Shown: piece after piece, positions 51,111-59,021 of the stretch
How the letters are laid out: the number at the start of each line of letters is the position of its first letter
How positions within the stretch are numbered: position 1 is the first letter of the stretch
Assembly: GCA_963766935.1 (NCBI GenBank)
Contig: CAVYBY010000003.1
Location: 434,001-498,000, forward strand
Length of the DNA: 64,000 nt
From: CAVYBY01 sp963766935
GTDB taxonomy: Bacteria; Actinomycetota; UBA4738; HRBIN12
Direction of reading: 5' to 3'
Program-made: the position numbers and the translations under genes
Notes under the pieces: generated by a model
What the model was told of the DNA's origin: nothing
What the model saw: the letters and a program-made list of their open reading frames with translations, nothing else
The model's database searches: none

Positions 51111-51116
51111 AGTGTA
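51111..51116 (-). promoter_or_regulatory. -10 element of the rpsF operon
   Basis: TACACT on the minus strand. Transcription would begin near 51104, so the leader of about 60 bases includes most of the stem-loop; the outermost base pairs may lie at the very 5' end. Confidence 0.4.
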
Positions 51117-51179
51117 CGGGACCGACGCTAGCACCGCCCCCCGACACCCACGTCCGCGTGGCCGGGACGGGGCCTCGGC

Positions 51180-51185
51180 TACACT
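51180..51185 (+). promoter_or_regulatory. -10 element of panB
   Basis: TACACT, 73 bases before the panB ATG; panB therefore has a conventional leader ending in AAAGGAGG. Confidence 0.4.
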
Positions 51186-51258
51186 TTCGGCCGATACGTG
51201 CCGACTCGTCGCGGAGTTGGCCGGCACCTTGGCCGTGCACTCAAAGGAGGCGCGAGCG

Positions 51259-52047
51259 ATGACGACGACCACCACCCGTGACCTGCAAGCCTGGAAGGCG
51301 GAGGGCCGCCGCTGGGCGATGCTCACGGCCTACGACTTCCCGACCGCCCAGATCCTCGACCGGGCCGGCATTCCCGTGTTGCTGGTCGGAGACTCCGTCG
51401 GGCGCAACGTCCTCGGCTATGCCGACGAGCTTGCCGTCACGATGCAGGACATGCTCCACCACGTCCGCGCCGTGACCCGCGGGGTCGAGCGCGCCATGGT
51501 GGTCGCGGACATGCCGTTCATGTCCTTCCAGGTGACGGCGGACGACGGTGTGCGAAACGCCGGCCGCCTGATCAAGGAGGGCGGTGCGCACGCGGTCAAG
51601 ATCGAGGGACCCCAGCTGGATCTCGTCCACCGCCTCGTCGAGATCGGCATCCCGGTGATGTCGCACATCGGCCTCACCCCCCAGTCGGTCCACGCGCTGG
51701 GTGGCTACCGCGTCCAGGGACGCGGAGAGTCCGCGCACGTCGTGGCCGAGCAGGCGCTCCAGCTCGAGAAGGCGGGGTCGTTCTCGATCGTCCTCGAGGC
51801 GATGCCGGCCGAGCTCGCCACGGAGATCACGAGATCCGTCCAGATCCCCACGATCGGGATCGGGGCCGGCAACGGCACCGACGCCCAGGTGCTGGTCGTG
51901 AACGACCTGCTCGGCCTGAGCGAGCGGGCACCCAAGCTCGCCAAGTCGTACGTGGATCTGCGCGGCGTCATCACCGAGGCGGCGAAGGCCTACGCGCACG
52001 ACGTCGAGACCGGCGCCTTCCCCGACGAAGCGCACACGTATCGCTGA
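51259..52047 (+). CDS. panB: 3-methyl-2-oxobutanoate hydroxymethyltransferase
   Basis: First committed step of pantothenate and coenzyme A synthesis: transfer of a one-carbon unit from methylene-THF to 2-oxoisovalerate. The 262-residue protein has MLTAYDFPTAQILDRAGIPVLLVGDSVGRNVLGY near 20-53, MVVADMPFMSFQV, NAGRLIKEGGAHAVKIEGP, IPVMSHIGLTPQSVHALGGYRVQG and TIGIGAGNGTDAQVLVVNDLLGL. AAAGGAGG lies 9 bases before ATG 51259. panC and panD are not nearby. Confidence 0.96.
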   Translation: MTTTTTRDLQAWKAEGRRWAMLTAYDFPTAQILDRAGIPVLLVGDSVGRNVLGYADELAVTMQDMLHHVRAVTRGVERAMVVADMPFMSFQVTADDGVRNAGRLIKEGGAHAVKIEGPQLDLVHRLVEIGIPVMSHIGLTPQSVHALGGYRVQGRGESAHVVAEQALQLEKAGSFSIVLEAMPAELATEITRSVQIPTIGIGAGNGTDAQVLVVNDLLGLSERAPKLAKSYVDLRGVITEAAKAYAHDVETGAFPDEAHTYR

Positions 52048-52080
52048 GTCCGGCGTGGGACCGCAATCCCGGCGTCGGCC

Positions 52081-52086
52081 TACACT
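52081..52086 (+). promoter_or_regulatory. -10 element of the second two-component pair
   Basis: TACACT with exactly 6 bases to GTG 52093. Confidence 0.45.
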
Positions 52087-52092
52087 TCCGCC

Positions 52093-52788
52093 GTGACGGG
52101 AGCTTCCACGACCGACGTCCGCCGCGCCGAGATGCTCGGCTCTCTCTCACACGAGCTTCGGTCTCCGATCGCCACCATCAAGGGGCTCGCCGCCACGATC
52201 CGAGCCCACGGCGACCGGCTGACCGACGACGAGAAGGCCGGATTCGTCGAGCAGATCGAGCACGAGGCGGGCAGGATGCTCGCCGCCGTGAACCAGGCGA
52301 CCCTCGCGATGCGCCTGGACGCGCGGATCGTCGCGACGGATCCGAGGCCCTGCGACGTCGTCGAGGTGGTTCGCGACGGTGTGGCCGCCGCGATGCTCGG
52401 TCCCCGGACGGTCGAGATCGACGCGCCGGAACCGGTGACGGCCACGGTCGACGCCCAGCTGCTCGCCGAAGTCGTCCACCAGCTGGCCTCGAATGCCGGT
52501 CGGTTCTCCCCGCCGGTCACGCCCGTCAGGGTGCGGGTCTACCGCGACGGCGGCGAGGCGGTGACCGAGGTGATCGACGAGGGCCCCGGGGTCCCGGCCG
52601 ATCGCCGCGACGACGTCTTCGAGCCGTTCACGACCTGGCGGCCGACGGGATTCGAGGGTTCGGAGGGCCTGGGGCTCGGGTTGTTCATCTCACGTGGCAT
52701 CGCCACGTTGCTCGGAGGCAAAATCTCCCTCGAGGACGCACCGGCGGGGGGTACCATGACCCGCGTTCGAGTGCCCTTGGGGGATTGA
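52093..52788 (+). CDS. Sensor histidine kinase, HisKA type, without sensor domain
   Basis: A 231-residue cytosolic kinase. The phosphoacceptor helix begins almost at the N-terminus (MLGSLSHELRSPIATIKGLAATI, His20). The ATPase domain follows with the N-box-like VVHQLASNAGRFSPP, VIDEGPGVPADRRDDVFEPF and GLGLGLFISRGIATLLGGKISLEDAPAGGTMTRV. It has no membrane segment or PAS/GAF domain. It abuts the response regulator gene, with TGA directly followed by GTG. The E-L-R-S-P HisKA class is usually paired with OmpR-type regulators, so its NarL-type partner is unusual. Confidence 0.88.
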   Translation: MTGASTTDVRRAEMLGSLSHELRSPIATIKGLAATIRAHGDRLTDDEKAGFVEQIEHEAGRMLAAVNQATLAMRLDARIVATDPRPCDVVEVVRDGVAAAMLGPRTVEIDAPEPVTATVDAQLLAEVVHQLASNAGRFSPPVTPVRVRVYRDGGEAVTEVIDEGPGVPADRRDDVFEPFTTWRPTGFEGSEGLGLGLFISRGIATLLGGKISLEDAPAGGTMTRVRVPLGD

Positions 52789-53463
52789 GTGGCCGCACAT
52801 CGGTCGGTTTCGCTCCTGATCTGCGACGACCACAAGATTCTCACGGACGCCCTGACGACGGTCGTCGGCCTGGACCCCGAGCTGGAAATGATCGGACCGG
52901 CGGTCCACGACCCCCAGGGAGCCGTCGACCTCGCCACGGAGCGCCTTCCCGACGTCGTCTTGATGGACATCGTCTTCAAGGGCGGCGGGATGACCGGGAT
53001 CGAAGCCACTCGCAAGATCAAGGAGGCCTCGCCCTCGACGAAGGTCGTGATCATGACCGCGCACGACGACGAGCGCCTCCTGGTCGAAGCCGTCGAGGCC
53101 GGCGCCTCCGGGTTTCTGTCCAAGGAAGAGGCGGCCACCGAGATCATGGGCGCCGTCAAGGCCGCGGCCGACGGCGAGGTGCTGATCGATCCGGCCACGC
53201 TGACGCGCCTGCTCGCCCAGGTGGCCAGGGAGCGGGAGGCACAGCGCGGCGCCCAGGCGTTGCTGGACGATCTGACGGAGCGGGAGCGCGAGATCCTCCA
53301 GCTGCTGGCCGAGGGGATGCGTAACGACGGGATCGCGAAGAAGCTGTTCATCAGCCCGCAGACCGTCCAGACCCATGTACGGAACATCCTCGGGAAGCTC
53401 CGCGTCCATTCCAAGCTCGAGGCGGTCGCGTTCGCCGTGCGTCACGGCGCCATCCACGTCTGA
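52789..53463 (+). CDS. Response regulator, NarL/LuxR family
   Basis: A 224-residue regulator. The receiver domain has the acidic pair CDDH at 12-15, Asp60 in VVLMDIVFKGGGMTG, Thr in VIMTAHDDE and Lys in FLSKEEA. The LuxR helix-turn-helix is LTEREREILQLLAEGMRNDGIAKKLFISPQTVQTHVRNILGKLRVHSKLEAVAFAVRHG. The GTG start follows the kinase stop with no gap. Targets are unknown. Confidence 0.92.
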   Translation: MAAHRSVSLLICDDHKILTDALTTVVGLDPELEMIGPAVHDPQGAVDLATERLPDVVLMDIVFKGGGMTGIEATRKIKEASPSTKVVIMTAHDDERLLVEAVEAGASGFLSKEEAATEIMGAVKAAADGEVLIDPATLTRLLAQVAREREAQRGAQALLDDLTEREREILQLLAEGMRNDGIAKKLFISPQTVQTHVRNILGKLRVHSKLEAVAFAVRHGAIHV

Positions 53464-53491
53464 AACGCCCTGGTCACAGGGGCTTTCAAGA

Positions 53492-53511
53492 GATACCCAA
53501 TGGTAGGTATC
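53492..53511. other. Small palindrome downstream of the response regulator gene
   Basis: GATACC and GGTATC surround CAATGGTA. It could be a weak terminator stem or an operator; no T tract follows. Confidence 0.25.
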
Positions 53512-53605
53512 AACGCGTTCGGAAGAACCGTCGAAGCCTGAGCTGCGACGCCAAGAACCCCCTCAATGCGAGGCCATCACCCCCTCGATGGCCCCGCAGA
53601 TTCCG

Positions 53606-53640
53606 AAGGCCCGAGCTCACCCCTCCCGAGCTCGGGCCTT
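53606..53640. terminator. Hairpin shared by the menE 3' end and the two-component pair
   Basis: AAGGCCCGAGCTC and GAGCTCGGGCCTT form a perfect 13-base stem with a 9-base loop between convergent genes. Its minus-strand left arm encodes the last codons of menE and the menE TGA lies in it. There is no T tract, so termination is inferred from stem strength and position. Confidence 0.55.
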
Positions 53641-54861
53641 CGTCATTGCGCCCGGGAGATCGCGCCGGCGCACCTTGCCCGACGCGGTCCTCGGTACGGC
53701 GGCGACGAGCACCAGCTCGCGCGGGAGCTTGAACCGGGCGAGCCGGGCGGCCCCGTGGGCCCGGATCGCTTCCAGCGTCGGGGGGTCGCCGGCGACGGCC
53801 GGCACGACGAACGCCACGACGCGCTCGCCCCATTCGGGGTCGGGCCGCCCGTCCACCGCCACGTCGGCGATACCCGGATGACCGGCCAGCGCGCGTTCCA
53901 CCTCGCCCGGCCAGACGGTCTCGGCCCCGGTCCGGATCGCGTCGGACGACCGGCCGTGAACGAGGAGATCCCCGCCCGGACCGAGCGCGCCGAGATCCCC
54001 CGTGCGAAGCCATCCGTCGTCGGTGAAGGCCCGGCGTGTCGCCTCGGGGTCGTTCCGGAAACCGCCCATCAAGGTCGGCCCGCGCAGGAGGACCTCGCCA
54101 TCGGTGGCGACCTTCACCTGGGCGCCGCCCACCGGCCGCCCGTCGTAGACGACCCCGCCACAGCTCTCGGTCAGGCCGTACGTGGCGACGACCGTGCCGC
54201 CGAGGGCCTCGGCGCCGCGCCTCAGCCCGGGGTCGAGGGAGTCGCCACCGACCAAGACGACGCCGAGGCCGGACAGGTCACGCCGCGTTCGGACCAGGCG
54301 CCGGAGCATCGTCGGCACGAGGGCGACGTGGGCGCCGGCCGGCGCGCCGCGCAGCAGCCGTTCCGGGTCGAAGCCGTCCATGGCGACCAGCCGCGCACCC
54401 GAGAACGCGGCGCGAGCCAGGACGAGCAGACCGCCCACGTGCGCGGTCGACAGGCACAGGATCCATGAGCCCGCGGATCGGACGCCCGAACCCGATTCGA
54501 GAAGGTCGCCGAGAACGTGAAGGGACGCCGCCACCGCCGAGGAGACGGCGCCCGGTCCAAGCTCGACGAGCCCCGGGTCGCCGCCGGTGCCCGACGTCGC
54601 CACGATCCACGCGACGCGATCGGGATCGACGGGCACGGGATCCGGAAGCGCCACGACACCCTCGGGGCTCGCGACGGCCGCGGGCCGGGCGCGCTCCAGC
54701 ACCCGCGCGCGTTCCGTCTCGGTCCAGCGCGGATCCATCACGAGGAACGGCCGCTCGCCCCGCACGAACGTCTCGACGAACGCCGCCCCGGCGGCGCCGG
54801 CCGGAGGCTCGACGGCGACGAGCGCATCGGCCGGCAACTCGGACGGATCCCGGAGCTCCAT
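53617..54861 (-). CDS. menE: o-Succinylbenzoate--CoA ligase
   Basis: Activates o-succinylbenzoate with ATP and CoA in menaquinone synthesis. The 414-residue adenylate-forming enzyme is short for its superfamily, as is usual for actinobacterial MenE. Visible are the P-loop-like VAWIVATSGTGGDPGLVELG near 85-104, ATYGLTESCGGVVYDG near 226, DDGWLRTGDLGALGPGGDLLVHGRSSDAIRTGAETVWPGEVE and the C-terminal Lys motif PRTASGKVRRRDL. It diverges from menB with overlapping promoter hexamers. Its 3' end forms part of a terminator stem. Confidence 0.88.
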   Translation of the reverse strand: MELRDPSELPADALVAVEPPAGAAGAAFVETFVRGERPFLVMDPRWTETERARVLERARPAAVASPEGVVALPDPVPVDPDRVAWIVATSGTGGDPGLVELGPGAVSSAVAASLHVLGDLLESGSGVRSAGSWILCLSTAHVGGLLVLARAAFSGARLVAMDGFDPERLLRGAPAGAHVALVPTMLRRLVRTRRDLSGLGVVLVGGDSLDPGLRRGAEALGGTVVATYGLTESCGGVVYDGRPVGGAQVKVATDGEVLLRGPTLMGGFRNDPEATRRAFTDDGWLRTGDLGALGPGGDLLVHGRSSDAIRTGAETVWPGEVERALAGHPGIADVAVDGRPDPEWGERVVAFVVPAVAGDPPTLEAIRAHGAARLARFKLPRELVLVAAVPRTASGKVRRRDLPGAMTKARAREG

Positions 54862-54869
54862 ACGTGGGG

Positions 54870-54876
54870 TAGGCTA
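54870..54876. promoter_or_regulatory. Back-to-back -10 elements of menE (minus) and menB (plus)
   Basis: TAGGCTA contains TAGGCT for the plus strand (54870-54875) and TAGCCT for the minus strand (54876-54871). The minus hexamer is 9 bases from the menE ATG; the plus transcript would have a leader of about 35 bases before menB. Confidence 0.45.
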
Positions 54877-54917
54877 GCGAAACCGTTCGAGTACGCGCTC
54901 TAGGAGTCGATGGTCAC

Positions 54918-55742
54918 ATGGTGGAGCAGATGAGCTGGGAACCCGCCGGGAACTGGACGGACATCCGCTACGAGACCGCGGAGCAGATCGCAAAGATCAC
55001 GATCGCCCGGCCCGAGGTCCGAAACGCGTTCCGGCCGCTGACGACGCGGGAGCTGATCCGGGCCTTCGAGATGGCCCGCGACGATCCGGCAATCGGGGTC
55101 GTGATCCTGACGGGCGAAGGACCCGACGCGTTCAGCTCCGGCGGCGACCAGAAGATCCGGGGCGACGACGGCTATGTCGACGAGCACGGCGTGGGCCGTC
55201 TCAACGTCCTCGATCTCCAGATCCAGATCCGGCGGCTGCCCAAGCCGGTCATCGCGATGGTTGCCGGATACGCGATCGGCGGGGGGCACGTGCTGCACTT
55301 GTGCTGCGACCTGACGATCGCCGCCGAGAACGCGAGGTTCGGGCAGACCGGCCCGCGCGTCGGGTCGTTCGACGGGGGCTACGGCATCGGGCTCCTCGCG
55401 CGGCAGATCGGCGAGAAGCGCGCGAAGGAGATCTGGTTCCTGTGCCGGCAGTACGACGCGGAGACGGCGCTTCGCTGGGGTCTCGTCAACGAGGTCGTGC
55501 CGCTCGCCGAGCTGGAGACGACGACGGTCGAGTGGGCGCGGACGATGCTGCGGCATTCCCCGCTCGCCTTGCGGATGCTGAAGGCCGGCTACAACGCCGG
55601 TGTCGACGGCCTCGCCGGCGTCCAGCAATTGGCCGGCGACGCGACGCTCCTCTACTACATGACCGAGGAGGCCCAGGAGGGCCGCGACGCGTTTCAGCAG
55701 CGACGCGACCCGGACTTCGGCCGGTTCCCAAAGCGCCCGTGA
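54918..55742 (+). CDS. menB: 1,4-Dihydroxy-2-naphthoyl-CoA synthase
   Basis: Dieckmann-type ring closure in menaquinone synthesis. The 274-residue crotonase-fold protein has FSSGGDQKIRGDDGYVDEHGVGRLNVLDLQIQIRRLPKPVIAMVAGYAIGGGHVLHLCCDLTIAAENARFGQTGPRVGSFDGGYG, which contains the oxyanion-hole and DHNA-CoA-specific motifs, and ALRWGLVNEVVPL. The exact start is unsure: ATG 54918 or 54930. It leads the menB-menA-menD operon. Confidence 0.94.
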   Translation: MVEQMSWEPAGNWTDIRYETAEQIAKITIARPEVRNAFRPLTTRELIRAFEMARDDPAIGVVILTGEGPDAFSSGGDQKIRGDDGYVDEHGVGRLNVLDLQIQIRRLPKPVIAMVAGYAIGGGHVLHLCCDLTIAAENARFGQTGPRVGSFDGGYGIGLLARQIGEKRAKEIWFLCRQYDAETALRWGLVNEVVPLAELETTTVEWARTMLRHSPLALRMLKAGYNAGVDGLAGVQQLAGDATLLYYMTEEAQEGRDAFQQRRDPDFGRFPKRP

Positions 55743-55755
55743 GCGCCCAGTCCAA

Positions 55756-55800
55756 ATGAGCGCGAACACCGTCTGGTGGCAGGGGGCCAGGTCTTCATGA
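55756..55800 (+). CDS. 14-residue peptide copied from the MenA N-terminus
   Basis: ATG 55756 opens MSANTVWWQGARSS followed by TGA at 55798, and that TGA overlaps the menA ATG at 55797 (ATGA). Bases 55756-55790 match 55797-55831 at 33 of 35 positions, so the peptide repeats the start of MenA (MSTITVWWQGAR). It arose by a 41-base duplication of the gene start. If translated, it would couple menA to a leader peptide. There is no separate evidence of expression. Confidence 0.5.
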   Translation: MSANTVWWQGARSS

Positions 55801-55831
55801 GCACGATCACCGTCTGGTGGCAGGGGGCCAG
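55756..55831 (+). repeat. 41-base-period duplication of the menA start
   Basis: Two 35-base copies (55756-55790 and 55797-55831) with two mismatches, separated by gtcttc. Confidence 0.9.
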
Positions 55832-56693
55832 ACCGCGGACGCTCGGCGCGGGGCTCGTGCCCGTCGTCGTCGGGGCGGCGGCCGCGGGCCACGTGATCTG
55901 GTGGCGCCTCGGCGCCGCGCTCGTCGTGGCCGCCGGGCTCCAGATCGGCGTCAACTACGCCAACGACTACTTCGACGGGGTCCGGGGCGTGGACACCGCG
56001 GAGCGAGTCGGACCGCCGCGGCTCACGGCCGGTGGTCATGCTTCTCCCCGCGCGGTGCTCGCGGCCGCCGCGATCGCACTTGGATTCGCCGCCGCGGCCG
56101 GGCTGGCGCTGGCCCTCGTCACGGCGCCGGTCGCCGTCCTGGCCGTGGGGGCCGTCGCGCTGGCGGCCGCCGCCCTGTACAGCGGCGGGCCGAAACCGTA
56201 CGCCGGGCTCGGGCTCGGCGAGCTGATGGTCTTCGTGTTCTTCGGGCTGATGGCGACCGCCGGCACGGCCTTCGTGATGGTCGAGACGATCCCGGCGGCC
56301 GCGTGGTGGGGCGGCGCCGCGATGGGGTTCCTGGCGGTCGCCATCCTCGTGGCGAACAACCTTCGCGACATCGCCACCGACGCGGCCGGCGGCCGGCGAA
56401 CGTTGGCGGTTCGGCTCGGCGACCGGCGAACGAGACTCCTCTACCGAGGGGTCGTCGTGGCGGCCTTCGCGACGATCGTCGCCGCCGTGCTCGTCGGAAT
56501 CGCGTGGCCGGACGCCGGGACGACCCAGTGGGCCCTGTTCGGGCTCGCGGCGTGGGTGCTCGCGATCCGGCCGATGGAGGCCGTCGGCTCGGCGACCGGG
56601 CGCGAGCTGATCCCCGTGCTGGTGGGAACCGCGGCGACCCATGCCGCATGCGGTCTGCTCCTCGCACTCGGGCTGGCGCTCTCGCGGACCTGA
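55797..56693 (+). CDS. menA: 1,4-Dihydroxy-2-naphthoate polyprenyltransferase
   Basis: A membrane enzyme that joins the naphthoate head group to the isoprenoid tail. The 298-residue UbiA-family protein has about eight or nine membrane segments, the prenyl-diphosphate motif NYANDYFDGVRGVDT near 45-60, and the second Asp motif VANNLRDIATDAAGGRRTLAVRLG near 185-208. The ATG at 55797 is chosen by alignment; an in-frame ATG seven codons upstream (55776) lies within the duplicated segment. It ends 3 bases before menD. Confidence 0.93.
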   Translation: MSTITVWWQGARPRTLGAGLVPVVVGAAAAGHVIWWRLGAALVVAAGLQIGVNYANDYFDGVRGVDTAERVGPPRLTAGGHASPRAVLAAAAIALGFAAAAGLALALVTAPVAVLAVGAVALAAAALYSGGPKPYAGLGLGELMVFVFFGLMATAGTAFVMVETIPAAAWWGGAAMGFLAVAILVANNLRDIATDAAGGRRTLAVRLGDRRTRLLYRGVVVAAFATIVAAVLVGIAWPDAGTTQWALFGLAAWVLAIRPMEAVGSATGRELIPVLVGTAATHAACGLLLALGLALSRT

Positions 56694-56696
56694 CCG

Positions 56697-58463
56697 ATGG
56701 GGCTCGGCGATGTCTCCCTCGTCTGCGCGGCCGCGCTCGTCGACGAGCTCGCGATGGGCGGCGTGCGGCACGCGACCGTCTCGCCGGGGTCGCGGTCGAC
56801 CGCACTCAGCCTCGCGCTCGAGCGCGACCCGCGAATCGCCGTGCACGTCCACCTCGACGAGCGGAGCGCCGCGTTCTTCGCACTCGGCATCGCGAAGACG
56901 GGCGGCACACCGGTCGCGGTCGCCTGCACCAGCGGGACCGCGGCGGCCGAGCTGTTTCCGGCCGTCGTCGAAGCCGAGCGCTCGCGCACGCCGCTCGTGC
57001 TGCTGACCGCCGACCGGCCACCGCGGCTGCGCGGAACGGGGGCCAACCAGACGATCGACCAGGTCCGTCTGTACGGCTCGCATGCGCGGGCGTACCTCGA
57101 ACCGCCGGTGCCGGCAAGCGATGGCGACGCCGCGGCCTGGCGCGCCGCCGGCAGGGACGCGATGGCATCTGCCCTCGGCCCGGTTCCGGGACCCGTGCAG
57201 GTGAACTGTTCGTTCGAGGAGCCGCTCGTCCCCGAGCTGCCGGCGGCGGACGAAGCGGTGTTCTCGATGAACGCCCCCGCGCCGGCGGAACCGGATGCGG
57301 ACGACGTCGGCGCCGTGGACGCGGAGATCGACCGGCTCTTCGAGGAGTTCGGCCCGCGCCGCGGGCTCGTGACGATCGGTTCGCTCCCCCATCCGCGTTC
57401 GCTCGCGCTGCTGTCGATGGCGCGGCTGCTCGGCTGGCCGGTCCTGGCCGAGCCGCTGTCCGGACTCCGGCTGCGCGCTTCGGGGGCCGGCGGCGCGGCT
57501 CTGGCCGCCGGGCAGTTCCTGATCGGCGACGACGACTGGATGGGGCGGAGCTCACCCGAGGTGCTGTTGCAGATCGGTGCCGCCCCGACCACGCGGGCGA
57601 CCCAGACCCTCGCGGCCCGCGTCCCCGAACTGGTGGTCCTCGACCGGCGGCACCCCGACCCCGATCCCGCCGGCCGTGCCGCGTGGAGGATCCGGCGCGA
57701 TCCGCAGACGTTCGCCGACCGCGCGTGGACGCGCTTCGCGGAAGCTGCGCCCCCGGACCCGGCCTGGCTCGAGGGCTGGCACGCCGCCGATCTGGCCACG
57801 CGCCGGGCCGTGGACGAGGTGCTCGACCGTGACGACGAACCCTGGGAGGGCCGGCTCGCCCGGGACCTGGCCTCCGGTCTCCCGGCCGGCGCCGTGCTCG
57901 TGGTGGGATCGAGCATGCCGGTCCGCGACCTCGACTCCTTCATGCGGCCGCGACACGTCCCGCGCATCTGGAACCCCGGCGACCTCCTGCGCGTCGTGGC
58001 GAACCGGGGGGCGAGCGGCATCGACGGGACGGTTGCGACCGCGCTCGGAGCCGCCGCCGCGGGCCGCGGCCCGGCGTTCGCGCTGATCGGGGATCTGACC
58101 TTCCTCCACGACGTCGGCAGCCTGCTCTGGGCCGGTCCCGGGGGCGGCGATCTCGTGCTCGTCGTCGCCCGCAACGGCGAAGGGACGATCTTCTCGTTCC
58201 TGTCGAGCGCGGACCTGCCCGAGCGCGAGGTACGGCGGCTCTTCACGACGCCGCACACCGTCGACCTCGAGAAGGTCTGCACCGCTGCGGGTGCGATGCA
58301 CCGACCGGTGCACCGCGCCTCCGACCTGGCCCCGGAGCTGGCCCGGGCGTCGGCAGCCGGCGGCGTCCACGTCCTCGACGTCAGCGTGGATCCCGATGTG
58401 AACCGCGTCCGGCACGCGGAGGCCGGGGACGCCGCGGCCCGGGCACTCGGCCGGCTCGAGTGA
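56697..58463 (+). CDS. menD: SEPHCHC synthase
   Basis: Thiamine-diphosphate-dependent condensation of 2-oxoglutarate with isochorismate, the committed step of menaquinone synthesis. The 588-residue protein shows VSPGSRSTALSLALERD near 28-44, HLDERSAAFFALGIAKTGGTPVAVACTSGTAAAELFPAVVEA near 52-93, LTADRPPRLRGTGANQTIDQ near 102-121 and the ThDP segment FALIGDLTFLHDVGSLL near 460. It is the last gene of the men operon; menF, menC, menH and the methylase are not in the window. Confidence 0.95.
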   Translation: MGLGDVSLVCAAALVDELAMGGVRHATVSPGSRSTALSLALERDPRIAVHVHLDERSAAFFALGIAKTGGTPVAVACTSGTAAAELFPAVVEAERSRTPLVLLTADRPPRLRGTGANQTIDQVRLYGSHARAYLEPPVPASDGDAAAWRAAGRDAMASALGPVPGPVQVNCSFEEPLVPELPAADEAVFSMNAPAPAEPDADDVGAVDAEIDRLFEEFGPRRGLVTIGSLPHPRSLALLSMARLLGWPVLAEPLSGLRLRASGAGGAALAAGQFLIGDDDWMGRSSPEVLLQIGAAPTTRATQTLAARVPELVVLDRRHPDPDPAGRAAWRIRRDPQTFADRAWTRFAEAAPPDPAWLEGWHAADLATRRAVDEVLDRDDEPWEGRLARDLASGLPAGAVLVVGSSMPVRDLDSFMRPRHVPRIWNPGDLLRVVANRGASGIDGTVATALGAAAAGRGPAFALIGDLTFLHDVGSLLWAGPGGGDLVLVVARNGEGTIFSFLSSADLPEREVRRLFTTPHTVDLEKVCTAAGAMHRPVHRASDLAPELARASAAGGVHVLDVSVDPDVNRVRHAEAGDAAARALGRLE

Positions 58464-58531
58464 GGGCACGCCCGCTACTGCGTGCACCGTAGTTGAATCG
58501 TCCTAGAGAGACATCGAGGGCCTCGGCACGG

Positions 58532-58537
58532 TATCCT
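58532..58537 (+). promoter_or_regulatory. -10 element of the CAP-protein gene
   Basis: TATCCT, 13 bases before ATG 58551, leaving a very short leader without a ribosome binding site. Confidence 0.35.
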
Positions 58538-58550
58538 CCTCGGAATCCGA

Positions 58551-59000
58551 ATGCAGTTGCGACGTGGCGTAGTGCTCATCGCACTTCTGCTGGCAGTCCT
58601 CGCGCCGGTCGAGCTTGCGACGTCTGCTTCCGCAAACCAGGCGCACCCGTGGCGGTCCCGGGCACTCAGCTTGATCAATCACACCCGGACCGATCTCGGT
58701 CTCGGGCCACTGCGGATGGTCTCGATGCTCGCGTATCGAGCCACGCGGCACAGCGCCCTGATGGCGCGATCGGAACGCCTCTTCCACAGCTCGAGCGTGT
58801 ACGCGAAGGTCGCCCGGTGGAGCCCCAACAGCTGGGGCGAGGCGATCGCACTCGGGCCGAAGCTCATCGACATCCACCACGCCTGGATGAACAGCGCCGT
58901 CCACCGGGCGATCCTGCTCTCTCGCCTCTATCGCCACGTCGGGATCGGCGTGGTGCGGGTCCAGGGCCGCTTCTGGGTGACGGCGATCCTCTTCGGCTGA
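58551..59000 (+). CDS. Secreted CAP/SCP-domain protein
   Basis: A 149-residue exported protein. The signal peptide MQLRRGVVLIALLLAVLAPVELATSASA is followed by a compact CAP domain: RSRALSLINHTRTDLGLGPLRMVSMLAYRATRHSALMARSERLFHSS, NSWGEAIALG and AWMNSAVHRAILLSRLYRHVGIGVVRVQGRFWVTAILFG. It matches the usual CAP pattern (His of the first helix, W-GE, and the S-x-x-HR motif). Bacterial members are of unknown function, sometimes linked to the cell wall or sporulation. It is convergent with the glutamate dehydrogenase gene. Confidence 0.85.
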   Translation: MQLRRGVVLIALLLAVLAPVELATSASANQAHPWRSRALSLINHTRTDLGLGPLRMVSMLAYRATRHSALMARSERLFHSSSVYAKVARWSPNSWGEAIALGPKLIDIHHAWMNSAVHRAILLSRLYRHVGIGVVRVQGRFWVTAILFG

Positions 59001-59021
59001 GCGCGAAGGGCGAGAGCGGAC

